Source: Belnapia sp. F-4-1
GTDB taxonomy: Bacteria; Pseudomonadota; Alphaproteobacteria; Acetobacterales; Acetobacteraceae
DNA length: 64,000 nt
Reading direction: 5' to 3'
NCBI RefSeq assembly: GCF_000802185.1
Contig: NZ_KN676113.1
Span: forward strand, 778,581-842,580
The notes under the pieces were generated by a model that was not told the origin of the DNA, did no database searches, and saw only the letters and a list, made by a program, of their open reading frames with translations. Position numbers and translations under genes: made by a program. Positions within the stretch are counted from its first letter, which is position 1. Each line of letters opens with the position of its first letter. Positions 20,758 to 29,405 of this stretch are shown here, piece after piece.

Positions 20758-23700
20758 CTATTCCGCCGCCATCGCCACCACCGGCTGCGCGACCGCCGCC
20801 TCCAGCTCCGCCATCCGCGCCCGCGCCGCCGCGGCGTTGCGGGCCTTGATATGGCCGTAGCCCTTGATGCCCGCCGCCGCCTCGGCCCAGTCGCAGATGC
20901 GCGCATGGGTCTCGGGGGAGAGGAGATCCAATAGCCGCTCCACGCCGGCGCGGTACTCGCCGGGCAGGGCCCGCTCCATCCGCCGCTCCTCGGTGCGGCC
21001 AAAGGGGTCGAGCGGCGTGCCGCGTAGCAGCTTGCCGTGGCGCAGCAGGCCCATCGCCTTCAGCATCCAGGGGCCGAAAGCCATCTTGCGCGGCTGCCCG
21101 GTCACCGGATCCGTCTTGGCGAGGATCGGCGGCGCCAGGTTCAGCTCCACCCGCTGCGTGCCGGTGAAATGGCCCGCGAGATGTGCCTGCCATTCCGGCA
21201 GGTGATGCAGCCGGGCGACCTCGTACTCGTCCTTGTAGGCCATCAGCCGGTAGAGCTGGGTGGCGACGGCGCGGGCGAGGCGCTCCTCGCCCGGCACCGC
21301 GCGCTGCTCGGCGGCGCGGACGCGGGCGACGAACTCCGCATAGGGACGGGCATAAGAGGCGCTCTGATAGGCCGCGAGTTCCGCGACGCGGCGGTCGATC
21401 AGAGCATCCAACGTCTCGTCCTCCGGCGTCACCGGCGCGGGCGGGGCAAGGGCTGCGGCGCGACCGAGGGCGAAGGCGGCCTTGTTCCGCTCCACCTGCG
21501 CGCCGTTCAGCTCCAGCGCCCGGTCGATCGCCTCGGCCGAGAGCGGCACCAGCCCGCGCTGGAAGGCGATGCCGAGCAGCCAGACATTGAGGTAGATCAG
21601 GTCGCCGAAGGCCTCGTCCACCACCTGCACGCCAGGCACCGCCACCACCTCGCGGCAGGCGCCGCGGATGCTCGCCAGCATGCCGGCGCGGTCATACTTC
21701 GTGCTCGTGTCCTTCACGAACTGCGCCGTCGGCTGCAGGTCGGCATTCAGCACGGCGACCGTCCGTTCGGCGCCGAGCAGCGGCCGCGCGGTCCGCCCAT
21801 GCGCCACCACCATGTCGGCCGAGAGCAGCAGGTCGGTCTGGCCCATGCCGATGCGCGGCGCCTCGATCGTCTCCGGCGCCGCGCCGGCCCGGCCGATGCG
21901 GAGCTGGGCGAAGACGCCGCCGCCTTTCTGGGCGAGGCCGAGCATGTCGACCGAGCGGCTCGGCCGGCCTTCCAGATGCGCCGCCATGCCGAGGATGGCC
22001 GAGAGCGCCGTCACCCCCTGCCCGCCGACGCCGGCGAGCAGGATGTTCCAGGCCGGCTCGCCCGCGCGGGGCTCCGGCACCACCGGCTCCGCCAGCGCCT
22101 CGCCCGGCTTCGGCACCGGCTTCTTCGCTGGCTCCGCGCCGACCAGGGTGACGAAGGAGGGGCAGAAGCCCTCGACGCAGGACAGGTCCTGGTTGCAGGC
22201 GCTCTGGTCGATCTGGCGCTTGCGGCCGAACTCGGTCTCGATCGGCTCGACGGCGAGGCAGTTGGAGGTGCGGGAGCAGTCGCCGCAATCCTCACAGACG
22301 CGCGGGTTGATCGCCACGCGCTTGATCGCCACGGCCTGGGTGCCGCGCTTGCGCTTGCGGCGCCGCTCCGTCGCGCATTGCTGGTCATAGATCAGGACCG
22401 AAACGCCCGGCAGCTCGCGCAGCTCGCGCTGCACCGCGTCCAGCTCGCTGCGGTGGCGGTAGGTGATGCCGCGCGGCATGCGCGCGTCGCCTTGGTGCCG
22501 CTCCGGGTCGTCGGAAACGAGGACGATCTTTCCCACGCCCTCGGCCGCCATCTGCGCGGCGATCTCCGGCACGCCGAGCTCGCCTTCCGGCGTCTGCCCG
22601 CCGGTCATGGCGACGGCGCTGTTCACCAGGATCTTGTAGGTGATGTTGGCGCCCGCCGCGATCGCCTGGCGGATGGCGAGGCTGCCGGAATGGGCATAGG
22701 TGCCGTCGCCGAGATTGGCGAACATGTGCTTTTCGCTGACGAAGGGCGCCATGCCGAGCCAGGGCATGCCCTCGCCGCCCATATGGGTCAGCAGGTCCGT
22801 CTTGCGGTCCATGTAGATCGCCAGCGTATGGCAGCCGATGCCGGCCATGGCATGGCTGCCCTCGGGCACATTGGTCGAGGTGTTGTGCGGGCAGCCCGGG
22901 CAGAAATGCGGCGTCCGGTCATGCACCGGCGCCAGGGCGAGATTGGCCAGTTCGTCGAGCTGGGCGATGCGCGCAGCCAGCTGCTCGGTCCGCAGCGCCT
23001 CCGGCAGCCGGGCGTAGAGCGCCCGCAGCACCGCGCCGGTGTCGAGCTCCAGCAGGTCGGAGAGCAGGCGCCGGCCCTGCTCGTCGGTCTTGCCGGTGAT
23101 CCGCGGGCGCTGCATCTCGTGATAGAGCGCCTCGCGCAGCTGCGGCTCGATCACTGGCCGGCGGTCCTCGACCACCAGCACCTCCTCGAGGCCCCGTGCG
23201 AAGTCCCGCGCGGCCTCGGCATCCAGCGGCCAGGCGAGGCCAACCTTCCAGATGCGCAAGCCCGCCATCCGCGCTAGCTCGTCGGTGATGCCGGCGTCGC
23301 GCAGCGCCTGGCGCAGGGTCGCATAGGCCTTGCCGCGGGCGGCGATGCCGAAGCGCGCCTGCGGGCTGTCCACCACGATGGGGTTCAGCCCGTTCGCCCG
23401 GGCGAAGGCGACGGCCGCCGGCAGCTTCACATGGCGCAGGCGCTGTTCCTGCGGGATGGCATGGTCGCGGAGGCGGATATGCACGCCGTCGGGCGGGAAG
23501 GCGAAGTCCGGGATCACGCTCGCATAGGCCGCCGGGTCGACGAGGACGGAGGCGGCACCGTCCATGGTCTCGGCCACGCATTTCATGCCGACCCAAAGGC
23601 CGGCGAAGCGCGACATGTCGATCGCCTTCAGCCCGTAGTCCAGGATCTCATGGACGCCGGCCGGGTCGAGCACCGGCATCTCCACGTCCATGAAGCTGAT

Positions 23701-24189
23701 CTCGCAGCCCGAGGTGATGGTGGAGGATTTGCAGGTCGGGTCGTCGCCGGCGAGCGCCAGCACGCCACCCTTCGGCGCGGTGCCGGCGCTGTTCGCATGC
23801 CGCAGCACGTCGCCGGAGCGATCCACGCCCGGCCCCTTGCCGTACCAGATGCCGAAGACGCCATCGACCGTCTGATTGCCGTAGAGCGCCACCTGCTGGC
23901 TGCCCCAAACTGCGGTCGCCGCCAGGTCCTCGTTCAGCCCGGGACGGACGGTGATGTTCGCCTCGGCCAGGCGCCCGGCCTGCTTCATCAGCTGCAGGTC
24001 GTAGGTGCCGAGGGGCGAGCCACGATAGCCGCTGATATAGCCGCCGGTATTCCAGCCCAGCGCCTTGTCCAGCTGGTGGCGGACCAGGGGCAGGCGGACC
24101 AGCGCCTGGATTCCGGTCAGCAGCAGCGTCTCGCCTGACTTGTCCCAGCGGTCGTCGAGGGTCGCTTCGGGGCGTAGGATGCTGCCCAT
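20758..24189 (-). CDS. Fused indolepyruvate ferredoxin oxidoreductase (alpha-beta)
   Basis: A 1143-residue fusion of IorA and IorB. The family decarboxylates aryl- or branched 2-oxoacids to acyl-CoAs and reduces ferredoxin. The TPP-binding part covers about residues 1-600, with CPGCPHNTSTN near 430. A ferredoxin-like segment has two cysteine groups near 630-670 (CEDCGDCSRTSNC and CNQDLSCVEGFC). The gamma domain begins near 715 (LLAGVGGQGV). Such fusions are common in alpha- and betaproteobacteria. The gene lies upstream of an acyl-CoA dehydrogenase in the same direction. The true substrate may be an aromatic or branched-chain oxoacid. Confidence 0.94.
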   Translation of the reverse strand: MGSILRPEATLDDRWDKSGETLLLTGIQALVRLPLVRHQLDKALGWNTGGYISGYRGSPLGTYDLQLMKQAGRLAEANITVRPGLNEDLAATAVWGSQQVALYGNQTVDGVFGIWYGKGPGVDRSGDVLRHANSAGTAPKGGVLALAGDDPTCKSSTITSGCEISFMDVEMPVLDPAGVHEILDYGLKAIDMSRFAGLWVGMKCVAETMDGAASVLVDPAAYASVIPDFAFPPDGVHIRLRDHAIPQEQRLRHVKLPAAVAFARANGLNPIVVDSPQARFGIAARGKAYATLRQALRDAGITDELARMAGLRIWKVGLAWPLDAEAARDFARGLEEVLVVEDRRPVIEPQLREALYHEMQRPRITGKTDEQGRRLLSDLLELDTGAVLRALYARLPEALRTEQLAARIAQLDELANLALAPVHDRTPHFCPGCPHNTSTNVPEGSHAMAGIGCHTLAIYMDRKTDLLTHMGGEGMPWLGMAPFVSEKHMFANLGDGTYAHSGSLAIRQAIAAGANITYKILVNSAVAMTGGQTPEGELGVPEIAAQMAAEGVGKIVLVSDDPERHQGDARMPRGITYRHRSELDAVQRELRELPGVSVLIYDQQCATERRRKRKRGTQAVAIKRVAINPRVCEDCGDCSRTSNCLAVEPIETEFGRKRQIDQSACNQDLSCVEGFCPSFVTLVGAEPAKKPVPKPGEALAEPVVPEPRAGEPAWNILLAGVGGQGVTALSAILGMAAHLEGRPSRSVDMLGLAQKGGGVFAQLRIGRAGAAPETIEAPRIGMGQTDLLLSADMVVAHGRTARPLLGAERTVAVLNADLQPTAQFVKDTSTKYDRAGMLASIRGACREVVAVPGVQVVDEAFGDLIYLNVWLLGIAFQRGLVPLSAEAIDRALELNGAQVERNKAAFALGRAAALAPPAPVTPEDETLDALIDRRVAELAAYQSASYARPYAEFVARVRAAEQRAVPGEERLARAVATQLYRLMAYKDEYEVARLHHLPEWQAHLAGHFTGTQRVELNLAPPILAKTDPVTGQPRKMAFGPWMLKAMGLLRHGKLLRGTPLDPFGRTEERRMERALPGEYRAGVERLLDLLSPETHARICDWAEAAAGIKGYGHIKARNAAAARARMAELEAAVAQPVVAMAAE

Positions 24190-24339
24190 GGTCCGTCTCC
24201 CGCGTCGTTATCCCGAATGTCGGGCGGCCGGGGCGCCAGGGCAATCCCCTGGGTCCAGCCTTTCAGCGTGGAAGGATGAACCGCTCCCGGCGGGGTTTCT
24301 TTCCGTTCTTCATGCTGCACCGCCGAAAAGGCAGAAGGA

Positions 24340-25662
24340 TCATCCGCGATGGGCGGTCGCGGGATGGGGAGCGGCGAGGCGTGGCCCGGCGCCGAACAGC
24401 TTCTCACGATAGGTCCCCGGCGCGTAGCCGCGCTTGTAGGCCCCGCGCGCCTGCAATTCCGGGACCAGCAGGTCGACGACGGCCTCGATCCCCTCCGGCA
24501 TCACCGTCCGGGCGAGGTTGAAGCCGTCGACATCGGCCGCCTCGGCGAAGCCGATCAGCGCCTCCGCCACCTCCGCCGCGCTGCCGGTGATCGGGCGCTG
24601 CCGGCTGCCGAGGACGAACTGATCGATCAGCTGCCGCTTGGTCCAGCCCGGGCCGAAGACCCGCCGCATCGCCTCGACATTGGAGCTGATGGCATCCGTC
24701 GCCGCGACCTCGATCGGCTCGTCGATACCGAAGCGGTCGAAGTCGATGCCGAGCGAGGCCGCGGCATGGGCCAGCGCGCCCTCGACGCTGGCATGGTGGC
24801 GGTACTCGGCCAGAAGCTCCTCCGCCTCGGCCCGGGTCCGGCCGACGATCACCGTGGCGCCGGCGAAGATGCGGATCGGCCGCGGGGCAGCGCGGCCCCG
24901 GAGGTCGGCGGTGAGGCGGGCGATGTCCGCCGGCCGGCCGTAATTGACGAAGACGCATTCCGCATGCCGGGCGGCGAAGGCCCGGCCGCGGTCCGAGGCG
25001 CCGGCCTGGTAGAGCACCGGCGTCCGCTGCGGCGAGGGCTCGACCAGGAAGGGCCCGCCGCCCGCCACCTCCCGCACCCGGGCGGGGTCGGCATAGACGC
25101 CCGAGGCCCGGTCGCGGAGCACGGCGTCATCCGCCCAGGAGCCCTCCCACAGCGCATAGGCACGGTCCATGAAGGCCTCGGCCGCATCGTAGCGGTCGTC
25201 ATGCGCCACCTGCTTCTGGAGGCCCATGGCCCGCGCGGCGCTGTCCAGGTAGCCGGTGACGATGTTCCAGCCGATCCGCCCACGGCTCAGATGATCGAGC
25301 GTCGCCATCCGCCGGGCGAAGAGCGGCGGCGCCTCGTAGGAAAGGTTGCAGGTGACGCCGAAGCCCAGGTGGCGGGTCGCCGCCGCCATGGCCGGCACCA
25401 GCATCAACGGGTCGAGCAGGGGGATCTGCACCGCGTTGCGGATGGCGGCATCCGGGCTGCCGCCCAGCACGTCGTAGACGCCGACCACATCGGCGAGGAA
25501 CAGCCCGTCGAAGAGCCCCCGCTCCAAGGTCCGCGCCAGGCCCATCCAGTGGTCGAGGCTCGTGTATTCCACCGAGCGGTCGCGCGGATGGGTCCACATC
25601 CCGTGCTGGATATGGCCGACGCAGGCCATGTCGAAGGCGTTCAGGCGGATTTCACGAGGCAT
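24340..25662 (-). CDS. FMNH2-dependent monooxygenase (NtaA/SnaA/DszA family)
   Basis: A 440-residue LLM-class flavin monooxygenase of the NtaA/DszA subgroup. Typical stretches are LDHLSRGRIGWNIVTGYLDSA, QAGASDRGRAFAARHAE and the late LIDQFVLGSRQRPITGSA. Family members attack nitrilotriacetate, EDTA, dibenzothiophene sulfone or riboflavin, using reduced flavin from a partner reductase, which is not encoded nearby. ATG 25662 (MPREIRLNAF) is family-typical; another ATG lies 12 bases upstream and neither has a clear ribosome site. It is divergent from an Lrp-type regulator with about 20 bases between the starts, so regulation by that protein is likely. Confidence 0.88.
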   Translation of the reverse strand: MPREIRLNAFDMACVGHIQHGMWTHPRDRSVEYTSLDHWMGLARTLERGLFDGLFLADVVGVYDVLGGSPDAAIRNAVQIPLLDPLMLVPAMAAATRHLGFGVTCNLSYEAPPLFARRMATLDHLSRGRIGWNIVTGYLDSAARAMGLQKQVAHDDRYDAAEAFMDRAYALWEGSWADDAVLRDRASGVYADPARVREVAGGGPFLVEPSPQRTPVLYQAGASDRGRAFAARHAECVFVNYGRPADIARLTADLRGRAAPRPIRIFAGATVIVGRTRAEAEELLAEYRHHASVEGALAHAAASLGIDFDRFGIDEPIEVAATDAISSNVEAMRRVFGPGWTKRQLIDQFVLGSRQRPITGSAAEVAEALIGFAEAADVDGFNLARTVMPEGIEAVVDLLVPELQARGAYKRGYAPGTYREKLFGAGPRLAAPHPATAHRG

Positions 25663-25684
25663 GGCGGCCGGCATAGCATGGCGC

Positions 25685-26137
25685 ATGGACGCCATCGACC
25701 GCCGCATCCTCCGCGCCCTCCACCGCAATGCCCGGCTCACCAATGCCGAGCTGGCGGAGGAGGTCGGCCTCTCCCCCTCCCCCTGCTGGACGCGGGTGAA
25801 GCGGCTGGAACAGGCCGGCGTCATCAAGGGCTATGTGGCGATCCTCGACCAGGCGGCGCTCGGCCTGCCGGACACCGTCATCATCGAGGTGATGATGGAG
25901 CGGCACGACGAGGAGAGCCTGCGCCGCTTCGAGCAGGCAGTGACCGACATGCCGGAGGTGGTGGAGGCCTGGCTCGTCACCGGCGAGTACGACTACGTCA
26001 TCAAGGCCGTGGTCGGCGGCACGGCGGGCTATGAGCGGCTGCTGCGGGAGAAGCTCTACCGCCTGCCCGGCGTCCGTCATACGCGGAGCAGCTTCACCCT
26101 GCGCAACCTGAAGCAGGTCTGGACGCCGGCGCCCTAA
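25685..26137 (+). CDS. Lrp/AsnC-family transcriptional regulator
   Basis: A 150-residue regulator. The N-terminal helix-turn-helix (IDRRILRALHRNARLTNAEL, then VGLSPSPCWTRVKRLEQAGVI) and the C-terminal RAM ligand domain (MPEVVEAWLVTGEYDYVIKAV) match the family throughout. It probably senses an amino acid or related small molecule. The start is 22 bases from that of the divergent flavin monooxygenase, so it most likely controls that gene and itself. The 3' end overlaps the convergent PRISE-type reductase gene by four bases. Confidence 0.94.
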   Translation: MDAIDRRILRALHRNARLTNAELAEEVGLSPSPCWTRVKRLEQAGVIKGYVAILDQAALGLPDTVIIEVMMERHDEESLRRFEQAVTDMPEVVEAWLVTGEYDYVIKAVVGGTAGYERLLREKLYRLPGVRHTRSSFTLRNLKQVWTPAP

Positions 26138-27189
26138 GCCGGCGGCAGGACCCGCGCCTCGCGGTAGGCGGCGATCTGGCGCGTGAACATCGCCCAGCTG
26201 TCGACATGGCCGGTGAAGCCGGCCAGCCGCGCCGCGGTCATCGAATGCAGCACGTCGTAGTCCATGCCGAGGACGAAGTCTGCAAACGCCCAGCTCGCCA
26301 CGGCGTCGAGCGGCAGGGCGAGGCCGTGGCGCGCGCGGATGCCCTCCCAGACCGGTTCCTTGTCGGCCATCCAATGCGCCAGCCGCATCGGCCGCACGGC
26401 GCCGGCCGGCAGGCCGAACCGGTCGGCGAGGAAGGCCCAGAGATCGCACCAGCGGAAGCAGTCGCCGTTGACGAGGTTGAAGGCCCGGTTGGCGCAGCGC
26501 GGCTCGCCGATCATCCAGAGCACGCCCTCGGCCAGCAGCGTGGCGTCCGTCACCTCGTGCAGGGCGGTCCAGGTGCCGGGCTTGCCTGGGAAGTCGAAGG
26601 GCAGGCCGAGCGCCCGGCAGATCGCCGCATAGGCGCCGAGGGTCGAGACGAGGTTCCGCGCCCGGCCCGGCGCCACGTCGAGCACGAAGCTCGGCCGGCT
26701 GGCGCTCCAGCTCCAGCCCCTGCCCTGCTGGCGCGCGGCCACCAGGTCCTGTTGGTCGTAGTAGAAATTGGGCGGCATGTGGCGCGGGTCACCTTCCCGG
26801 GCCGGCGTCCGGAAGGGGCCGATATGCACCCCGTACCACTTGCCGCCATGCACCAGGTGCAGATGGTTGAAGCGCGGCAGGCTGGCCTCCGCCGCATCCA
26901 GCAGGTTGCGCAGCATCCTCAGGTTGGCGCCGACGTCCTCCACCCCGCTCTCGCCATGCGGCGCGCGGGACGCATAGACGAGATGTGTGATCTCCGGCCG
27001 CGCCGCCAGCGCACGGGCCAGGCCCGCCGCATCCTGCAGGTCGGCGGCGATCCAGTCCCCCGCCCCCTCCGGCACGCGTCGGGACAGGCCGATCGGGGCG
27101 AGGCCCGGCGTCAGCGACGCCCGCTCGGCGATGCGGGTGGCCGCCGCGCCGCTGGCGCCGACGATCAGCAGGCTGCGTGCGTTGCTCAT
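26134..27189 (-). CDS. PRISE-type SDR reductase (progesterone 5-beta-reductase-like)
   Basis: A 351-residue atypical short-chain dehydrogenase. The N-terminal nucleotide-binding region is LLIVGASGAAATRIAE. NFYYDQQDLV near residue 145 matches the PRISE family motif NFYYxxED that holds the catalytic tyrosine. HLHLVHGGKWYGVHIG contains the other conserved region. Family members reduce activated C=C bonds of enones; the bacterial substrates are largely unknown. ATG 27189 follows GGAAG by seven bases. The gene is convergent with lrp and 120 bases from the divergent Bug receptor gene. Confidence 0.85.
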   Translation of the reverse strand: MSNARSLLIVGASGAAATRIAERASLTPGLAPIGLSRRVPEGAGDWIAADLQDAAGLARALAARPEITHLVYASRAPHGESGVEDVGANLRMLRNLLDAAEASLPRFNHLHLVHGGKWYGVHIGPFRTPAREGDPRHMPPNFYYDQQDLVAARQQGRGWSWSASRPSFVLDVAPGRARNLVSTLGAYAAICRALGLPFDFPGKPGTWTALHEVTDATLLAEGVLWMIGEPRCANRAFNLVNGDCFRWCDLWAFLADRFGLPAGAVRPMRLAHWMADKEPVWEGIRARHGLALPLDAVASWAFADFVLGMDYDVLHSMTAARLAGFTGHVDSWAMFTRQIAAYREARVLPPA

Positions 27190-27309
27190 GGCCACTTCCC
27201 CCGATGACGGACAGACTGGACTGCCCCCGCGTCGGCCGCCAAGCCCTGCCTGGTTTGGGCTTCACCGCGCCGGTGCTACGCTCGGCGAAACATGTCCGGG
27301 AAGACGCCC

Positions 27310-28275
27310 ATGCCGACGCGCCGCAGCCTGCTGCTCGCCACCCCTACCCTGCTCGCCACGCCGGCGCTGGCACAGACGGCGTTCGACCATACCATCCGCA
27401 TCATCGTTCCCTTCGCGCCGGGCGGCACCAGCGACATCCTCGCCCGCATCCTGGCGCCGGAGCTGACGAAGCAGCTCGGCCAATCCGTCGTGGTGGAGAA
27501 CCGCCCCGGCGCCGCCGGCAACCTCGGCGCCGATGCGGTGGCCAAGGCGGCGCCGGACGGCCATACCATCCTGCTGATCGATGCCGGCATCCTGGCGACG
27601 GCGCCGAGCCTCTTCACCCGCCTGCCCTTCGACGTCCGGCGCGACCTGGCGCCGGCGACCATGCTGATTTACGCACCCTACATCCTCGCCGTGCATCCGA
27701 GCCTGCCGGCCAAGGACGCTGCCGAGCTCACCGCCTATGCCAAGGCGAACCCCTCCAAAGTGAACGTCGCCCATTCCGGCATCGGCGCCGCCAACCACCT
27801 GACCGCGCTGATGCTGACCCAGGCCTGGGGCACGGAGCCGGTCTTCGTGCCCTATCGCGGCGGGGCGGCGGCGCTCTCGGCGGCAGCGAGCGGGGAGGCG
27901 AATCTCATCATCAACGGCGCGACGGCGACCCAGCCCTTCGTGCAGAACGGCACGTTGCGCGGCATCGCCGTCTCCGGCGCGCATCGCCTCGCCGCCTTCC
28001 CGACGCTGCCGACCTTCCGCGAACTGGGTTGGCCCGCGGTCGACAGCGGCACCTGGCAGGGGGTGCTGCTGCCGGGCGGCACGCCCCAGGCGATGGTCGC
28101 CCGCTGGGACGAGGTGCTCCGCGCCGTCCTCGCCCAACCGGAAGTGACACGGCGCATCGGCGATCTCGGCGGCGAGGTCCGCGCCGAGGGTCCCGCCGCC
28201 TTCCGCGGCTGGCTCGAGAGCGAGACCGAGAGCTGGGGCGCCATCATCCGCGCCAACAACGTCAAGCTCGACTGA
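27310..28275 (+). CDS. Bug-family TTT substrate-binding protein (orphan)
   Basis: A 321-residue periplasmic receptor of the tripartite tricarboxylate transporter family. A Tat-like or Sec signal (PTRRSLLLATPTLLATPALAQ) precedes the mature start. Ligand-site stretches are IVPFAPGGTSDILAR and VENRPGAAGNLGADAV, and later VPYRGGAAAL. No TctA or TctB membrane subunits are near, as is usual for the expanded Bug families of Burkholderiales and Acetobacteraceae. The ligand is probably a small carboxylate. The start at 27310 is preferred; an in-frame ATG lies 18 bases upstream. Confidence 0.92.
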   Translation: MPTRRSLLLATPTLLATPALAQTAFDHTIRIIVPFAPGGTSDILARILAPELTKQLGQSVVVENRPGAAGNLGADAVAKAAPDGHTILLIDAGILATAPSLFTRLPFDVRRDLAPATMLIYAPYILAVHPSLPAKDAAELTAYAKANPSKVNVAHSGIGAANHLTALMLTQAWGTEPVFVPYRGGAAALSAAASGEANLIINGATATQPFVQNGTLRGIAVSGAHRLAAFPTLPTFRELGWPAVDSGTWQGVLLPGGTPQAMVARWDEVLRAVLAQPEVTRRIGDLGGEVRAEGPAAFRGWLESETESWGAIIRANNVKLD

Positions 28276-28569
28276 GGGTCAACGCGACCGTACCTGCCGC
28301 GTTACCGGTGTTGAACTCGGGCGCCGGGGGCTGTATGGCCCCTGTCGCCGCCGCGGGGCCTCCCGCCGGCAACCCGACGACAGAGAGACCGATGGCCCCC
28401 CACCCTAGGCGTGGCACTGCCCCGTTCGCCCCCGCGGCGACGGTTGCGGTGCCGCCCGGAACAGCAAGACCCGCCCCTGGCCCGGTGCCAGGCGAGACGG
28501 GAGGCGCGGCCTAGGCGGCGCCCCCCCCGCTCGCCTCAGCCCCGGCCCCGGGCAGGATGGAGACGAGCG
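28276..28569. other. Non-coding stretch after the Bug gene
   Basis: About 290 bases of highly GC-biased DNA. Short open frames on both strands are low in complexity (proline/alanine/arginine) and have no ribosome sites. I see no gene, RNA or clear terminator. It begins a 1.1 kb disturbed region that ends at the porin. Confidence 0.6.
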
Positions 28570-28788
28570 ATGGCGAATGGCGCGATCACCCGCGATGCAG
28601 GCCTCGGCACGACCTTGGCTGAGGCGCGTGATGTTTTCGTGAAGCGGCACGAGGCGGCGGAACACCCCGCTATGCCGGCGGCCGCCCTGGCCCTGGGCGA
28701 GGGCGCACCGGCACCCCGGAACCCCTGGAGCGGCGTCGTGGCCACCCGCCTCTGCCGCGTCGCCCTTGCCCTGCCGAAGGCGGCGTAA
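28570..28788 (+). CDS. Doubtful small ORF, possibly a decayed gene start
   Basis: A possible 72-residue product beginning MANGAITRDAGLGTTLAEAR after a GGAGACGAGCG spacer. The segment TLAEARDVFVKRHEAAEHPA looks like an N-terminal helix of some PLP aminotransferases, but the rest is low-complexity and ends early. It may be a remnant of a longer gene. Codon use is similar to the neighbours. Expression is doubtful. Confidence 0.25.
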   Translation: MANGAITRDAGLGTTLAEARDVFVKRHEAAEHPAMPAAALALGEGAPAPRNPWSGVVATRLCRVALALPKAA

Positions 28789-28824
28789 CCGCCCACAGGA
28801 CTGCCCCCGGGATGCGACTGTCGC

Positions 28825-28956
28825 CCGGCCGACCCTGCTCCGCACCTTCTTCCGCGGGACGATTGCCGGGACTGCCTTGGCCCTGCTGAGCCTGGCCGGC
28901 CCGGCCGGAGCGCAGGGCTATGGCAGCGCGGCCGTCGCCAATGCCAGCCCGCCCGA
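28825..28956 (+). pseudogene. Signal-peptide fragment of a lost exported protein
   Basis: The plus strand reads LLRTFFRGTIAGTALALLSL then AGPAGAQGYGSAAVANAS, a good Sec signal with an AxA-type cleavage site, but no start codon is in frame close upstream. The frame then runs into the IS630 relic on the other strand. It looks like the 5' end of an exported protein gene cut by the insertion. An ATG at 28812 is in a different frame. Confidence 0.4.
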
Positions 28957-29260
28957 GAAACGCCACAGCGTGCCGATGCCGGCAAGCACACCAGCCCCGG
29001 CCAGCTCGGCCCGGATCTCCCGCAGCGTGATGTCCGACTCCTGGCCAATAAGGTGAAGGATCAGCGCCGCATGCTCCTTGATCTGCGCCGAGCGGCCCGG
29101 GCGCACCCGAATCCACTTGCCGCACCAGCGCCGCTCAGCGGACTGCGCTGGCCGCGCTCATCCCGAAGCGGACCGCCGCTGCCCGGCAGGACGACCCCGC
29201 CGCGATCGATGCCACCACGCGTTCCCGCAAGTCGACCGACAGCGCCTCGGACATGCCCAT
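28957..29260 (-). mobile_element. IS630-family transposase relic (N-terminal part)
   Basis: The minus strand from ATG 29260 reads MGMSEALSVDLRERVVASIA, then a helix-turn-helix (GSSCRAAAVRFGMSAASAVR), and hits a TGA at the place where the family continues with tryptophan. Homology resumes in another frame (GRSAQIKEHAALILHLIGQ, SDITLREIRAELAGAGV, GIGTLWRF) up to about 28957. This is the DNA-binding half of an IS630-type transposase. The DDE catalytic part is absent and a frameshift is present, so it is dead. No terminal repeats or TA duplications were recognised. Confidence 0.75.
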
Positions 29261-29405
29261 CGCCCTCGTGCCAAGGCGTTGCTGAAGCATCTCCACGCAG
29301 CCCTGGATCACAAGCGATAGTCAGGCAGGAAACCTGCTCTAGCCGCACATCGGCGCTTGCGCCAGGACCCGCATATCCGATCGTGCTGTTCCGTCCCGGC
29401 GCCTG

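Noticed and set aside
28276-28569. Proline/alanine-rich short frames after the Bug gene
   Set aside because: They have low complexity on both strands, no ribosome sites and no similarity I recognise.
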